DNA of 64,000 nt, taken from NCBI GenBank assembly GCA_002099365.1, contig MSED01000002.1, forward strand, positions 558,001 to 622,000, read 5' to 3'. Position numbers and translations under genes: made by a program. This document shows positions 43,818-54,628 of this stretch, in pieces. Source of the DNA: Phialophora verrucosa (lineage: Eukaryota; Ascomycota; Eurotiomycetes; Chaetothyriales; Herpotrichiellaceae). Positions within the stretch are counted from its first letter, which is position 1. Each line of letters starts with the position of its first letter. The notes beneath the pieces are model-generated. The model worked only from the letters and a program-made list of their open reading frames with translations. It was not told where the DNA came from and ran no database searches.

Positions 43818-44632
43818 GATGTCGTTGGTCACTCTTTCAGGCCGATACACCCCTATGTATGTGAGGACTCGGTGAATGGTGGTTTTCACTTTTGTTTGAA
43901 AGACAAGTGACTGAGGACCTCTTCAGATGAGGAGTGTGGCTTTTGCTCTTCATTGACGATTTGGACCTGGACTGGCGACGGATATCCCATCTAGGCGGCC
44001 ACGCCGTATTATTGACTCAGCGTCCAGGGACGACCAAAGCACTCTGGGGCTATTACGCTAGTATGGAACATTAGTTTCGCATACCTCACACGGTCTGTCC
44101 TCTGGCCCCCAGCCTGCTAGTGGGCCGGTCACCGCACTTGGCTCCCCGGAATTTGAGGAAGGCGCGGAGCACAGCTTGGGGGAGCTATGGGGAGGCAGAC
44201 AACCCGGGAACCCCAAATCCCGCCAGGAATGGCTAGAGAACAAAATCGGCCATACACAGCAGAGCTTGCTTTCAGGGGGTGGTACGGATGTGGAGGAATC
44301 CGACTCCATCTGGTGTCGCGCCTTTTTTTCGATACCTCAACCGTCAAGCTGTCGCCGTTCGCTGCCACGGAGAGGGAGCACGGCAAGGCAAGGCCTGGAG
44401 CAAAACTCTACCTTTGGTCATGCTGAACTGTTCACGAAAGCTAAAATGGCCCCCTATTGTGGTCTGGCGGCAGTTTTGTAGAATCCGGATGCCATAAGTT
44501 GTACCTGCAGAGTATTAGACTCCTGGGTCTCCAACATTGGAAGACTCAATTGAGACCACAATAATTACTTCTTAGCATATTCGACTTCGTCGTTGACACT
44601 TCTCCAGAGAGCTGGCTATTTGCAACGCCAAA
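43818..44632. promoter_or_regulatory. Shared divergent promoter, SnoaL-like 2 / MFS 2
   Basis: 815 bp between start codons. Contains CGG-type half sites (CCGGTCACCG near 44123, CCCCGGAATT near 44144), which could suit a Zn2Cys6 factor. No gene is recognised. Confidence 0.4.
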
Positions 44633-46658
44633 ATGAGCGCTCCAAGCCGCAACGAGGACTTCCCACTTGAGTCTAAGACTGAACGCACTTCACTCTCCTC
44701 ACCAAAAGTCACACCTGCAGAGCATGTCAACAGAGTCGATGGCGACGTCGTTGAGGCGGTCCATCTCGATGGCACCGTAGACTTGGTCGACATGAAAGCC
44801 ATCGGCGGTGAAGCTGAGGACATGCCGCCTGGCTATTGGCACAGCATTCAATTCATCGGCACCGTCATAGTGAGCTTGCACCAGACATTGAAACGCACCA
44901 GCCATTTTGTATTTTCTGGCTGACTCTCGCTTGCCAGGCTGTCACCCTCGGGGCTATGACTGCCGTGCTTAGCTGGGTTGTCCCTGCAAACACTCTGTAC
45001 GAACCTCAACTCTTCTGGTTATTCGTGCCGCACGGCTAACAAGCGTCGAGGGTACTGATCAATGAGGCTATCGGTCCCTCGAATAACATCAACTGGGTTG
45101 CGACAGCATGGACTCTCTCCAATAGTGTTGGCTACCTGCTCTTCGGGCGACTGTCAGACATCTTCGGCCGCCGGTGGCTCACGATCGGTGCTAACGCGCT
45201 GTCGCTGATTGCTTGTATCGTCGCCGCGACAGCTCACAACGTCGAGACCCTGATTGCGGCTAACACGCTGAGCGGCCTGGCGGCGGCGGTCCAGTTGTCG
45301 TTCCCCATCTTACTAGGTGAATTGGTGGCAAATAGACACAGGGGTCCTATCGCCTCCATCGTCTTCCTCGCTTGTACACCCTTTAATGTCTTCGGTCCCG
45401 CCATTGCGCGGCTATTCTTCCTTAACACCGCGGCACAGTGGCGCTGGAGTTTCTATCTCAGTATTATTCTGGCTGGCATCGCCGTTGTTCTCTTCGTTCT
45501 TTTCTACCACCCGCCGAGGTACGGTCAGCTCCACATGCACGGCAAGTCCAAATGGCAGCAGGTCAAAGAACTGGACCACGGCGGTCTGTTCCTCTTCCTA
45601 GCCGGGGTCATCCTATTTTTGATCGGCCTATCCTGGGGTGGTCAAGTTTACCCCTGGCGAAGCGCCAGAGTGATCTGCACTATCGTCCTGGGAGGTCTAC
45701 TTGTGATCATCTTCGGCCTCTATGGTATGTGCCCGAACCCCGTCTATCTGAGTACTCCTAGGTGCTTGTCCCTGAGCCTTGACTGACTTGAGAAGAACAA
45801 TATATCATGAAAGGCCACGGAATCATGCCTCCGCGCATTTTCCGAAACGTGGGCTTCATAGCCCTCACGGTGACTGCCACGCTGGGGGCAATGGTGTACT
45901 TCAGCATGACCGTTATGTGGCCCTTGATCATCGGCTCCATTTACACATCCGATATACTGCAGATCGGCTGGGAATCCAGCGTGGTTGGTGGCGGGACGCT
46001 GCTCGGGCAAACAATCGGCGGGTTTGGGCTAACCTACATCCCCAAGGTCAAGTGGCAGGCCATCCTCAGCTCGGCCGGCACGGCGGCCTTCTTTGCATCC
46101 ATGGCCTCCCTCAATTTCGACACTCACGCCCAGATCATCGTCCTTGGAATCTTCGCCACAGTCAGTGTTGGCTGGATCGACAATATCGGGTATGCGGGTG
46201 TTTCTTTGCTCTTCGAGGCGCAGGATATCGGCCTCGCCTGCGGTCTGATGGGCACCATCCGATCCATGGGCGGCGCAGTCTCTCAGGCACTCTTCCTGTC
46301 AATCTTTTCGACCAAGCTTACCCAGTACCTGCCCGAATATGTTGTCCCCGCTGCAGTCGAGGCCGGCTTGCCTCAATCGTCGTTACCGGCGCTCTTCGCC
46401 GGCATCACAGCCGGAAATTTCACCTCAGTGCCTGGTATCACAACGGAGATTGCGGGAATAGTGGCTCGTGAGGTCAAGCATGCCTACATCTCCAGTTTTA
46501 AAATCGTCTTCTACAGCACCCTCCCTTTTGGAGCCCTGATCATCATCTTCTCATTCTGGGTCCCGAATTTCGACAAGTTTTTGAGCCAAAATGTCGCAAA
46601 GAAACTGCAATCTGGCAGATGGAACAAGGAGGAGAAGCAGGAGGCCATTCCAGCATGA
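44633..46658 (+). CDS. MFS transporter 2, TRI12 (trichothecene efflux pump) family
   Basis: Exons 44633-44869, 44938-44996, 45051-45724 and 45796-46658 give 610 residues. The third intron-free block reads VLINEAIGPSNNINWVATAW, followed by the MFS loop GRLSDIFGRR; later HRGPIASIVF, WRWSFYLS, a GLSWGGQVYPWRSARV segment, KGHGIMPPRIFRN and ACGLMGTIRSMGGAVSQALF. About 14 hydrophobic helices are present and a hydrophilic N-terminal tail of about 70 residues. The family is the same as that of MFS 1 at 19715-21627 and the C-terminal halves correspond closely (for example VEAGLPQSSLPALF versus IEAGLPASSIPAFM), so they are related but not recent copies. It probably moves pathway substrates or toxic intermediates across the plasma membrane. 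Confidence 0.9.
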
Positions 46659-47165
46659 AAGCATGCAGAAGGATGCATGCAACAGGAAAAAGGAGGTTTG
46701 ATAACGCCTCGCCTACAAAAGAAAAAAAGGGCAATTGGGGGTAGTTTCCTTTTGCTTTATTAGTTCTATTCAGCATCTCATTTCATGCAAATAGCAGACT
46801 GAGTTGTAGAGCGATCTCGTTCAGTACGAGAATAATAGCCTGAAGCCGGACGGTGCTCTCTTTGATACAATCGCCGAGAGAAACAACAAATGCTAGGAAC
46901 GTGGAACCCCACACTCTCCTCAAAGTAAGAGAGGACTCTGAGGGCCTAGTTGGGAAACGCTCTCGATCGTATGGGAAGCAACTGCGGATTTCTTCGCCAT
47001 GCAGCCATGGCTGGGTCAAGGAAGTTATCAAGACGGCGACGAAAGAAAACATTTACGTACTACTTGTATCCCAGCGGTGCGCTATTTCTCAAGGCAGTGG
47101 CGCTCACAAAGGGACGAGGGCGAGAGTGAAGAAGCAAGAGGCTCAAGATCGTCATTTATGCCGGT
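46659..47165. other. 3' intergenic region between converging MFS 2 and SDR 3 genes
   Basis: 507 bp without a recognisable gene. Confidence 0.4.
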
Positions 47166-48334
47166 TCATTCAGAGATCGGTTGGTGTATCTGACGCGCTA
47201 ATCCCAGCGTCATCTCACCGCTGATTCTAGAGTCCGAGTTCACGAACTCAGGTGCTTCTCTGACGAAGCATCCAATCTTGGGAGCAATCTCGAAGACGAC
47301 GCCCGAAGCGTTGCAGGGGCCGAGCAATTTCTCGACCGCCTCAAGCAGCCATTCGACAGGCACCAGCGTCACCCCTGCGGCTTCCACCTTGTCAAACACT
47401 TCTGGTAGAGCAATGTTCGTCCGGATCTTGTTCGGGCAGATCACGTTCAGCGTGATCTTCTCGTCGTCCCTGAGATATCCGCCGAAGGAGCGAACGAAGC
47501 CAACAATGGCACTGGATGTGTCAGTAAGCGGTGCCACCGAATGCACCATGTCAAGGTGTGACGAGGAGGTGGAAAAGAATTTCTTACTGTCTGGCCGCGG
47601 CACACATTGGGATTCCTTCGTGATTGTAAAAACCAGCAACTGAGCCTACGGAAACGACTGCAGAGACGTCACATATTAGTGAGAAAGGAGCTCCTGAGTC
47701 GTAGCCAAGCAGAGTACAACCACCAAACATTTCCTATTTCTCAGAATGCATACTTTTACCGCGGAATCCATGCTTGTTTGGCTCTTGTCGACGTAGCTGC
47801 TGCAAGGCCAACGAAACCGTGTAGATGAATCCAGTCATGTTGACATCCCAAGCATAAAGATCGGGCTTCTGGAAGTCCTTCGAACCAAGACGATTGGGAA
47901 AGTGATTCCTCTCACCCATGCCAGCGACAGGCAAGACATAGTCGATGGTGCCAAACTGCGCGACCGCGGCCTCGAAACCTCTGCGCTGCGATTCCCAGTC
48001 GGCAACGTCGACTCGTATCGACCAAGCCATCGGGCTTGGGACGTCTTTGTTCAGCGCATCGGCAGTCTGCCGTCCGCCAGCGACGTCAATGTCCGCTATG
48101 AAAACCTTGATGCTGCACAACATTGAAAAAGTAAACGTCAGCCTTGTTGGAGGATCGGAACAGTACACACCCTTTGCCCACGAGCATTTCTGCCAGCGCT
48201 TTTCCGACTCCATTGGCACCACCTAGCAGAGCAGGATGAAAGTGTGAGCGGTTGGCGCCTCTCAGAGAATCATCTGCCCATTGCATGCATTATGCCTTAC
48301 CAGTGATGTATGCAGTTTCTCCCGTGTAGGTCAT
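47166..48334 (-). CDS. Short-chain dehydrogenase/reductase-like protein 3 with altered active site
   Basis: Exons on the minus strand: 48334-48301, 48222-48171, 48112-47760, 47657-47588 and 47511-47166 (284 residues). The Rossmann motif TGGANGVG is intact across intron 1, and VFIADID points to NAD. The usual active site is not: the block normally reading NAG is PVAGMG, and where YxxxK is expected the joined exons give GIPMCAAARHAIVGFVRS, so Tyr is replaced by Cys and Lys by Arg. The strand with the catalytic Ser (VVSVGSVAG) remains. All splice sites are canonical and there is no stop, so this is a selective loss of catalytic residues rather than general decay. It may bind a cofactor or ligand without classical SDR activity, or use another mechanism. 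It is divergent to the SnoaL-like gene at 48913. Confidence 0.82.
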
Positions 48335-48912
48335 AATGAGGAGATATACACTCTTAAACTCCTAATCCTTGAAATGTGCTAATCTGTTGGAGTTGGAATA
48401 TTAGTCGTCCAACAAAACTCGATCGCGACGAGGACAGGCGTGGTTGAAAGCACCGAAGTGATCTGTATTTCGGCGGAAGCGATATGCCATGTGCACAGTT
48501 GTGGATATGTCCACCGACCAAAGCAAAGAGGGAAGAGAAGTGATAACGAGGCGCGAGTAACCAGGTGTCTGGCTTGTACTCTGTACTTCACATTGTGTGG
48601 CTTAGAAGCGAAAGATCCGATACGCGCGGATGGCTCTTTGCTGGAGTTCCCGCCCTGATTGGGAATGATGAGTGGCACTTGGTGCCTCAAACGGAGTTGC
48701 GGACTAACGACGAATCGGTGATCATCATCAACAACTGTGGTGCCATGAGGGCGGGAAAGGGCCAACCTCCACGATGGGCAGATACCTTATTCCGCTGGGG
48801 CTTGCCTCCACCTTAGACTTCGTCGTACATCAAAGGCGTCGGTCCTTCACACCCCAAATTCCAAGAGTGTTTACAGCCCCTCTCAGGGCCGACACCGAGA
48901 GACAACGACAGT
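48335..48912. promoter_or_regulatory. Shared divergent promoter, SDR 3 / SnoaL-like 3
   Basis: 578 bp between start codons; no gene and no convincing specific site. Confidence 0.35.
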
Positions 48913-49407
48913 ATGGCGACTCACTCGACAGAATGGCCTTCTGTGACGATCTCAACAGAGACTCGGAATCTAATTGACCTATTTTTCTCCCTCACGGAGT
49001 CGAAAGCACGCAATGCGGGAAGTCGACTTGCACGAGAAGTATTTTCTCCTCAGGGTAGATTTGTCACGCCGCACGGGACGTTTGTCGGAGCCAGCGGTTA
49101 GTTGATTTTTCTTCATGAATAACGGAGACCGTGATAATATGACATGGTTTGTCTAACAAGCTTTGGAAAAGAGATCAGCCAGTGCCGCGAACATTCCTGG
49201 GAGGCGCTCGATTTCCGCCGCCACGAGATCTTTAAAGTGTTCGCAAGCGATGCACAGGGTCAAGACATCATGATGTTGGGGAAGCTCACTGCCACGAAGA
49301 AGGATGGTAGTACGTCGGAGACAAACTTGGTCGCAAGAGTTATTCTGGAAACGGTGGATGGAAAATCAAGGTTCCAGTTATATCGGGCTCAATCATGGGG
49401 TGTGTGA
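48913..49407 (+). CDS. SnoaL/NTF2-like protein 3
   Basis: Exons 48913-49096 and 49172-49407 (139 residues). Donor AGC G|GTTAGT and the acceptor GGAAAAG were chosen because they alone restore EISQCREHSWEALDFRRHEIFKVF. The pattern of an N-terminal helix (ETRNLIDLFFSLTES), GRFVTPHGTFVGA, then HEIFKVFAS, IMMLGKLTATKK and RFQLYRAQSWG matches fungal SnoaL-like proteins of the NTF2 superfamily. It is more distant from the two other SnoaL-like genes of the island and has an intron that they lack. The function is unknown. It is the last gene of the island, converging on LCP5 with 85 bp between stops. Confidence 0.65.
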
Positions 49408-49492
49408 GAAGGCGAAGGTGGGGAGCTTTGGAAGAGTTTCGTCAAAACCCCGTTATCACGCCATGCTTCATCGGACGATTCTGTTCCCTCCG

Positions 49493-50641
49493 TCAGCCCT
49501 TCCTTCTGGATTTCTTATCCGACCTCTGTTGCATGACCCTCCTTCTCTTTTCAAAGCTTTCACCAATCCCCACACCATCTCCTCTCGGTGCATCTTGCGT
49601 GTCTCTTCCTCTCTTTTGCCTCCTTTCCAGCAAACCTGCTTTCTCCTCTCTGGGCCGTCCAGCCACAGTCCTGTTAATCCGATCACCAAGGCCGCCAAGA
49701 CCAGTCCAGTCTTCACCACCGAACAGATCCCGCTTTCCACTCTCACCTCGAAGCCTTGCCTTCCTCCTCTCGGCTTTGCTCTCTGTGGGAAGTCGTACGA
49801 AGTTGCGTTCTTCATATTCGGCTCTTTCCCGTTCGCTCTCCCGGTCACGGGTGGACATGGCGCCGCGACCGTGTTTGACAATTGTGTTATTAGAGCCAAT
49901 AGAGGGCTGAGCGCGAGGTGCTGTTGACAGTTCTTCGTCGATATACTCGTCTAGTAGTTGCGACTTGCGTTTCCGGGCAGGCGCATCGCGGTCTCTTTGG
50001 GTGGCGGGTGTAGGCATTGCTGTCGGTGTGATACGGGGTGGTTTGTATGCGCCAGACGCTGTGGATCGTGATTTTGAGGTTGCTGATTCTTTCTTCGTTG
50101 CGCTGGCACTCTGTAGAAGAGCAGACGGTCTCGGTGCAGCTGAGAAGTCAGCGGTCGCCATGCCATTTTCTTGCGCATCCTCGTCTGATTCTTCGCGGTC
50201 TGAATCGAATTCATCCGACACATCGCCCGCAAGAGCTTTGGTTGTCGGGTTCTGTGGTTTTTGCTTCAAAGTCATCTTCTGGGCGTTCCGCCGGTCGGCT
50301 TCCTCCGCTGCCCGCACGACCTTGTCAATCTGGTATTTCAACTTGTTCTCGATTGGGCGCACGCCTCTTTCCAGGTAGACTCTTAACTCAACCAGCTTTT
50401 TTACCACGTCGGAGGCCATGTCGCCAGAACCTTCACCAAAGCCATTTCGTAGTTTGAGGATTACCAAGAAAACAAGGTTTTGCAGGTATGAGAGCAGCAG
50501 GTCATTTTTGATATCGAGGAGAGAAATGCCTTCTGCAGGTGGGAGGAACTGTTGTTCTGTGTCGGGGAATGCTGAAGTCGCTGACTGCAGCGCCGTGGTC
50601 AGTGTAGCAAGCAAATTGCCTGTCTGATCTTCTACCGTCAT
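49493..50641 (-). CDS. LCP5: Lcp5/neuroguidin, U3 snoRNP-associated Sas10/C1D-family protein
   Basis: Intronless, 382 residues, start at 50641 (MTVEDQTGNLL). Lcp5 works in the small-subunit processome in the nucleolus, needed for early cleavages of pre-18S rRNA. The Sas10/Utp3/C1D region lies at the N-terminus: ISLLDIKNDLLLSYLQNLVFLVILKL, then VKKLVELRVYLERGVRPIENKLKYQIDKVV. A Ser/Asp/Glu-rich middle, a YKPPRITPTAMP block, and a very basic C-terminus with FVRLPTESKAERR and KKSRRKG follow, all typical of Lcp5/neuroguidin. It marks the right boundary of the island and the return to housekeeping genes. Confidence 0.9.
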   Translation of the reverse strand: MTVEDQTGNLLATLTTALQSATSAFPDTEQQFLPPAEGISLLDIKNDLLLSYLQNLVFLVILKLRNGFGEGSGDMASDVVKKLVELRVYLERGVRPIENKLKYQIDKVVRAAEEADRRNAQKMTLKQKPQNPTTKALAGDVSDEFDSDREESDEDAQENGMATADFSAAPRPSALLQSASATKKESATSKSRSTASGAYKPPRITPTAMPTPATQRDRDAPARKRKSQLLDEYIDEELSTAPRAQPSIGSNNTIVKHGRGAMSTRDRESERERAEYEERNFVRLPTESKAERRKARLRGESGKRDLFGGEDWTGLGGLGDRINRTVAGRPREEKAGLLERRQKRGRDTQDAPRGDGVGIGESFEKRRRVMQQRSDKKSRRKG

Positions 50642-52084
50642 TTTGAGCGTTGCAGAGATTGTCTGGAGACCAGTGTTCGAGTTGTAGAGAGTTTGTCGCT
50701 GCCAGAAAAAAGTTGCGGAGAAACTCAAACGCAGCCCGATAAGATAAGATCAGAGTTGCGCGGAATTCTCAGCCTCAAGAACAGCCACTAACAACTTACC
50801 AAGCTGACCCTCAGTCCACCGACGGATAATGTGATTATCGGGCAGCTTCTGGCACGATAGATGCGAATGAGTGACTTGGGCATTTACTGGAGGCACGTGG
50901 GCTTCCCAGCGATCAACGAGCAAGTGCAGACCATGTGCTCCGTTCGTGATTTCCCCTTGCAGTCTTGAGCTTGATTTCCTAAGCAAGACGTGCGTGCGAG
51001 CTTTCGATGCCCACAACGACCTCTGACGAGTCGCCGGGAGCCGAGACTGACGGCAATCGAGAATATGACCAAGGAGAAAATTCGAAGCAGTACTGAATGC
51101 ATCTTTACAACTAGTAACATTCCAGGCCAAGGAGCACTGTGGCTGAGCTCTGGATTTCGTCCACTAGCTCGCCGTTGAGGCCAGCTCCCAGAACCAAATG
51201 GCAGAAAGGGAGCAGATTTAAGAGCGTCATGATAGCAGCTCTCCATGTGTCCCCCATCGCGACCGAGAAGATCGTTTGCTCATGCCGGACTCGTGCAGCA
51301 CACCAGGGTATATCGAAAAGCGACCATATAGAAGAATGTTGACTCCGAGGTGGAAATATCTTGGTAGTGAACGTCCTCCTGGGCGAAATCGCGTATGTTG
51401 CTCTCGGCGACTCATAAAAGAACGGGTTTCATGTATTGTCACAAGAGCAAGACGAGAGCAGAAGAAAAATGTAAGCAGATAGACGTGCGCTGGCGACTTA
51501 CTGCCTCTAAAGCTACTATGAAAAAATGACATTCCAAGCACTGAATTTCATGTCGGGTCAAGGGTGCCCACGCGACCAACGATGAGACGCGACATGGATA
51601 AGGTGCTGTATATTTAGAGCCCTGCTGTCATGGTCAGAGGCGGGCCGAAGCCAATGTGACTGCTGTGTGACCGTCAGCTCTATCGAGCGTATCCCTTGCT
51701 TCGGGGTACAGCTTCTGGAACGACATCTCGTCTATGCAATCAAAATTTCCGGAAAAAAGCAAACCAAAGAATTGGGACGTGTCAAAGCGGTCAAGTTAGT
51801 CTCGCTTGAGAAGATCATGACGTCGATTGCTCTCCTTTTTGACCACGAACAAACGATCAAAAAAAGGAGCAAAATGAATATTGTTTCCGTTGATCCTGCG
51901 AGTACTCATGAGTTGCGAAGAACGACGGAGAAAAGCAACTCTTGAACTTCGGGTGATGGTACCTGTTCTCCCAATCGCGCGTCTCTGAATCCGAGCCTAT
52001 GCCGCGCACGCGACCGTTGAGTTTCGGGAGAGCAAGGATTCACGGGTGCGCATTCTGCCCCAGTAAGGCAGTCCGTCAGCCGTG
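50642..52084. other. Intergenic region between LCP5 and the TBC gene
   Basis: About 1.4 kb between divergent genes. Only short frames without recognisable domains are present; both promoters should be here. Confidence 0.45.
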
Positions 52085-54628
52085 ATGGGCGATTACAACG
52101 CTTCCCTCTCGGACTTCAATCACAGTCTTCAAGGATTGCGTTACAGCGAGACCAGGGCATCCAAACCTCCCATCCGAGTTACGCGCTCGACCTCGTCGTT
52201 ACTTCGAGAATTCGACCAGCCGCAGCCTTCTCCGCCGACCGGGGACACCGCGTCACTCTCCTCCAATAAAAGATACAATTCACACGCGTCGTTGCCGCAG
52301 GATGGAGACGCTCCTCGCTTTCAAGCCGCAGCGCCAGATTCAATCTCCGCGAGAGAAAGTCAGACCAGCGCAACTCTGAGTTTCAACACAAGAACCCCGA
52401 CCCTGTCGAGTCTTACATCTGCCACTGTCAGCATCCCTCATATTAGGTTGGATGAGTCTGCTGCACGAATTTCCTTTGCCGATCGCAGCAGCAATTACAG
52501 TACCGGCGAGGACAGGAGATGGTTGTCACTGAAACCGTCCGCATCAAATTCAGCTGCATCAGGGAAAGAGTTTGGCGCAAACACACCCGACCCATATAAG
52601 GGATTGTCGTTTGATGTCAGTATCCCTACAGCTGGATTTGGCGAGGAGCTATTGCCGACGAACAGCATTGAATTTTCAAAAAGGGGAAGCATGCTCATTG
52701 ATGGCCGAAGGGTGAATCAGTCAAGTCGCAAAAGCTCCCCCAATCTCTCCGCCATCATGGACGAGGAGAAGGCAAATGGGGAGTATGACAAGCCAAAGAC
52801 CCCGCCGCCAGACTCAACTCCGGCGCCCGCACCAAGGACTCTGAATGACCGGCCGTCCGCAAAGCCGCTCTCGGCGGATGAAGAAATGCTGTCGGAGAAG
52901 GTCCGGGCATTCTACGCCGCAGGAACAGATGAACAGCAAGACATGGAGTCCACCACAAACCTGGCAGTGCGAATGGGGGCGCGCTGGCAGTCGACCCTGG
53001 GAGCCGATGCTCGCAGTGTCAGCATCCCGTCTGTATCACGCGCTACGTCCACCACAGACGTAAACGACGAAACCACCAGCTTGCGACAGCCTAGCATGGC
53101 GGCTTCAATATCTCAGCAACAAATTTCTCTCGAGCGTGAGGAGCATGAACTAGCTGGAGGCCTAGAAGACTGGAAAGATGTCGACGCCGAAGAAATCGAC
53201 CGCTATGGCTTTATCATCGCTAGAGCATCGGCTACCGACGGCGCCGATGAATCCAAACCCCAACGACTCACGCGCGTGACCACAAGTCTACAAATGGCCA
53301 GCGAAACACCACGGCGGAAAGGGACTCTACGGCGTACACCAAGCAGTGCGCATGGCTCAATGCGCTCCCTACAGAGCAAAGCCGGCACGCCCGAGACGAC
53401 GCCACCTCGACCGATGAGTTCTCAAAGCGGATATGCGGGCACTCCTCGCCGACGAGCATCATCTCGGCTGCCCGTCCCCGGATCACGAAACCGTCGTCTG
53501 ATGGACTCAGCGATGGACATGCTCACGCTCCCCACCTCCGCACAACAAACGGTAGAGAACGGGCATGTGCACATCTCCAACGCGCGCGCCAGGCGGAAAG
53601 AACTCGAGCGTGAAGAGAAATGGCGGCGCATGGCTCGTGCGAAACCGCCGTCAAAAGATCCAAAGACTGGCCTTCCCATTGTTGGGGCAGGCTCAGAAAG
53701 TGAATATACATTCGACACCTCAAGCTCCAAGCTCATCGAACGCACCTGGAAAGGGATTCCTGATAAATGGCGCGCTACGGCATGGCACTCTTTCCTCAGC
53801 GCTTCCGCGTCCAAACGGAGGAACCAGCCCAGTGATGCAGAGCTGACGTCCCTCTTCCACTTGTACCAAGACCAATCCTCGCCGGATGATGTGCAAATCG
53901 ACCTTGACGTCCCGCGCACCATCTCCAGCCACATCATGTTCCGGCGGCGCTATCGAGGCGGTCAAAGACTCCTATTCCGCGTCTTGCACGCTATGTCCCT
54001 CCACGTCCCAGCCACAGGGTATGTTCAAGGCATGGCTGCCCTCGCCGTCACCCTCTTGGCATATTACGACGAAGAAAAGGCCTTCGTCATGCTTGTCCGC
54101 ATGTGGGAACTCCGAGGCCTCGGTCAATTGTACGCGTCCGGATTCGGCGGGTTGATGTCTGCGCTCGACGATTTTGAGAAAGGATGGCTTGGACAGGGCG
54201 AGGTGGCGAAGAAGTTGGACGGCTTGGGCATTGGGCCCACCGCGTATGGGACCAGGTGGTATTTGACGCTTTTCAACTATACCGTGCCGTTCCCTGCGCA
54301 ACTGAGAGTGTGGGATGTTTTCATGTTGTTGGGCGATGATTTTACCGTTGTCACACTGCCGCCTCCCAGTCGAGGGACGACGTCCTCGACACGCAAGGAT
54401 GGGCAAGATGTGGCGGAAGTGCCAAGTTTCGGCACGACTTTGAATGTTTTACACGCAGCAAGCGCGGCGCTGATTGACGGCATGCGGGATATATTGTTGG
54501 AGTCGGACTTTGAGAACGCGATGAAGGTGTTGACCAGTTGGATCCCGATCCAGGACGAGGATCTGTTCATGAGGATTGCACGCGCGGAGTGGAAGGTCCA
54601 TCATGCGAAGTTGGCGAAAGGCCGATGA
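52085..54628 (+). CDS. TBC-domain Rab GTPase-activating protein
   Basis: Intronless, 847 residues from the ATG at 52085 (MGDYNASLSD). The first 500 residues are Ser/Thr/Pro-rich and probably disordered. The TBC domain covers about residues 540-840: RTWKGIPDKWRATAWHSFL, the catalytic arginine finger in LDVPRT, FRVLHAMSLHVPATGYVQGM with the glutamine finger in YVQGM, MWELRGLGQLYASGF and TRWYLTLFNYTVPFPAQLRVWDVFMLLGDD. TBC proteins speed GTP hydrolysis by Rab GTPases in vesicle traffic. Both finger residues are present, so the GAP should be active. The likely relatives are fungal Gyp-type GAPs; the Rab partner cannot be told from sequence. Confidence 0.88.
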   Translation: MGDYNASLSDFNHSLQGLRYSETRASKPPIRVTRSTSSLLREFDQPQPSPPTGDTASLSSNKRYNSHASLPQDGDAPRFQAAAPDSISARESQTSATLSFNTRTPTLSSLTSATVSIPHIRLDESAARISFADRSSNYSTGEDRRWLSLKPSASNSAASGKEFGANTPDPYKGLSFDVSIPTAGFGEELLPTNSIEFSKRGSMLIDGRRVNQSSRKSSPNLSAIMDEEKANGEYDKPKTPPPDSTPAPAPRTLNDRPSAKPLSADEEMLSEKVRAFYAAGTDEQQDMESTTNLAVRMGARWQSTLGADARSVSIPSVSRATSTTDVNDETTSLRQPSMAASISQQQISLEREEHELAGGLEDWKDVDAEEIDRYGFIIARASATDGADESKPQRLTRVTTSLQMASETPRRKGTLRRTPSSAHGSMRSLQSKAGTPETTPPRPMSSQSGYAGTPRRRASSRLPVPGSRNRRLMDSAMDMLTLPTSAQQTVENGHVHISNARARRKELEREEKWRRMARAKPPSKDPKTGLPIVGAGSESEYTFDTSSSKLIERTWKGIPDKWRATAWHSFLSASASKRRNQPSDAELTSLFHLYQDQSSPDDVQIDLDVPRTISSHIMFRRRYRGGQRLLFRVLHAMSLHVPATGYVQGMAALAVTLLAYYDEEKAFVMLVRMWELRGLGQLYASGFGGLMSALDDFEKGWLGQGEVAKKLDGLGIGPTAYGTRWYLTLFNYTVPFPAQLRVWDVFMLLGDDFTVVTLPPPSRGTTSSTRKDGQDVAEVPSFGTTLNVLHAASAALIDGMRDILLESDFENAMKVLTSWIPIQDEDLFMRIARAEWKVHHAKLAKGR

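Noticed and set aside
10648..49407. Secondary-metabolite biosynthetic cluster
   Set aside because: No polyketide synthase, peptide synthetase, terpene cyclase or prenyltransferase core gene is present; catabolism explains the content better.
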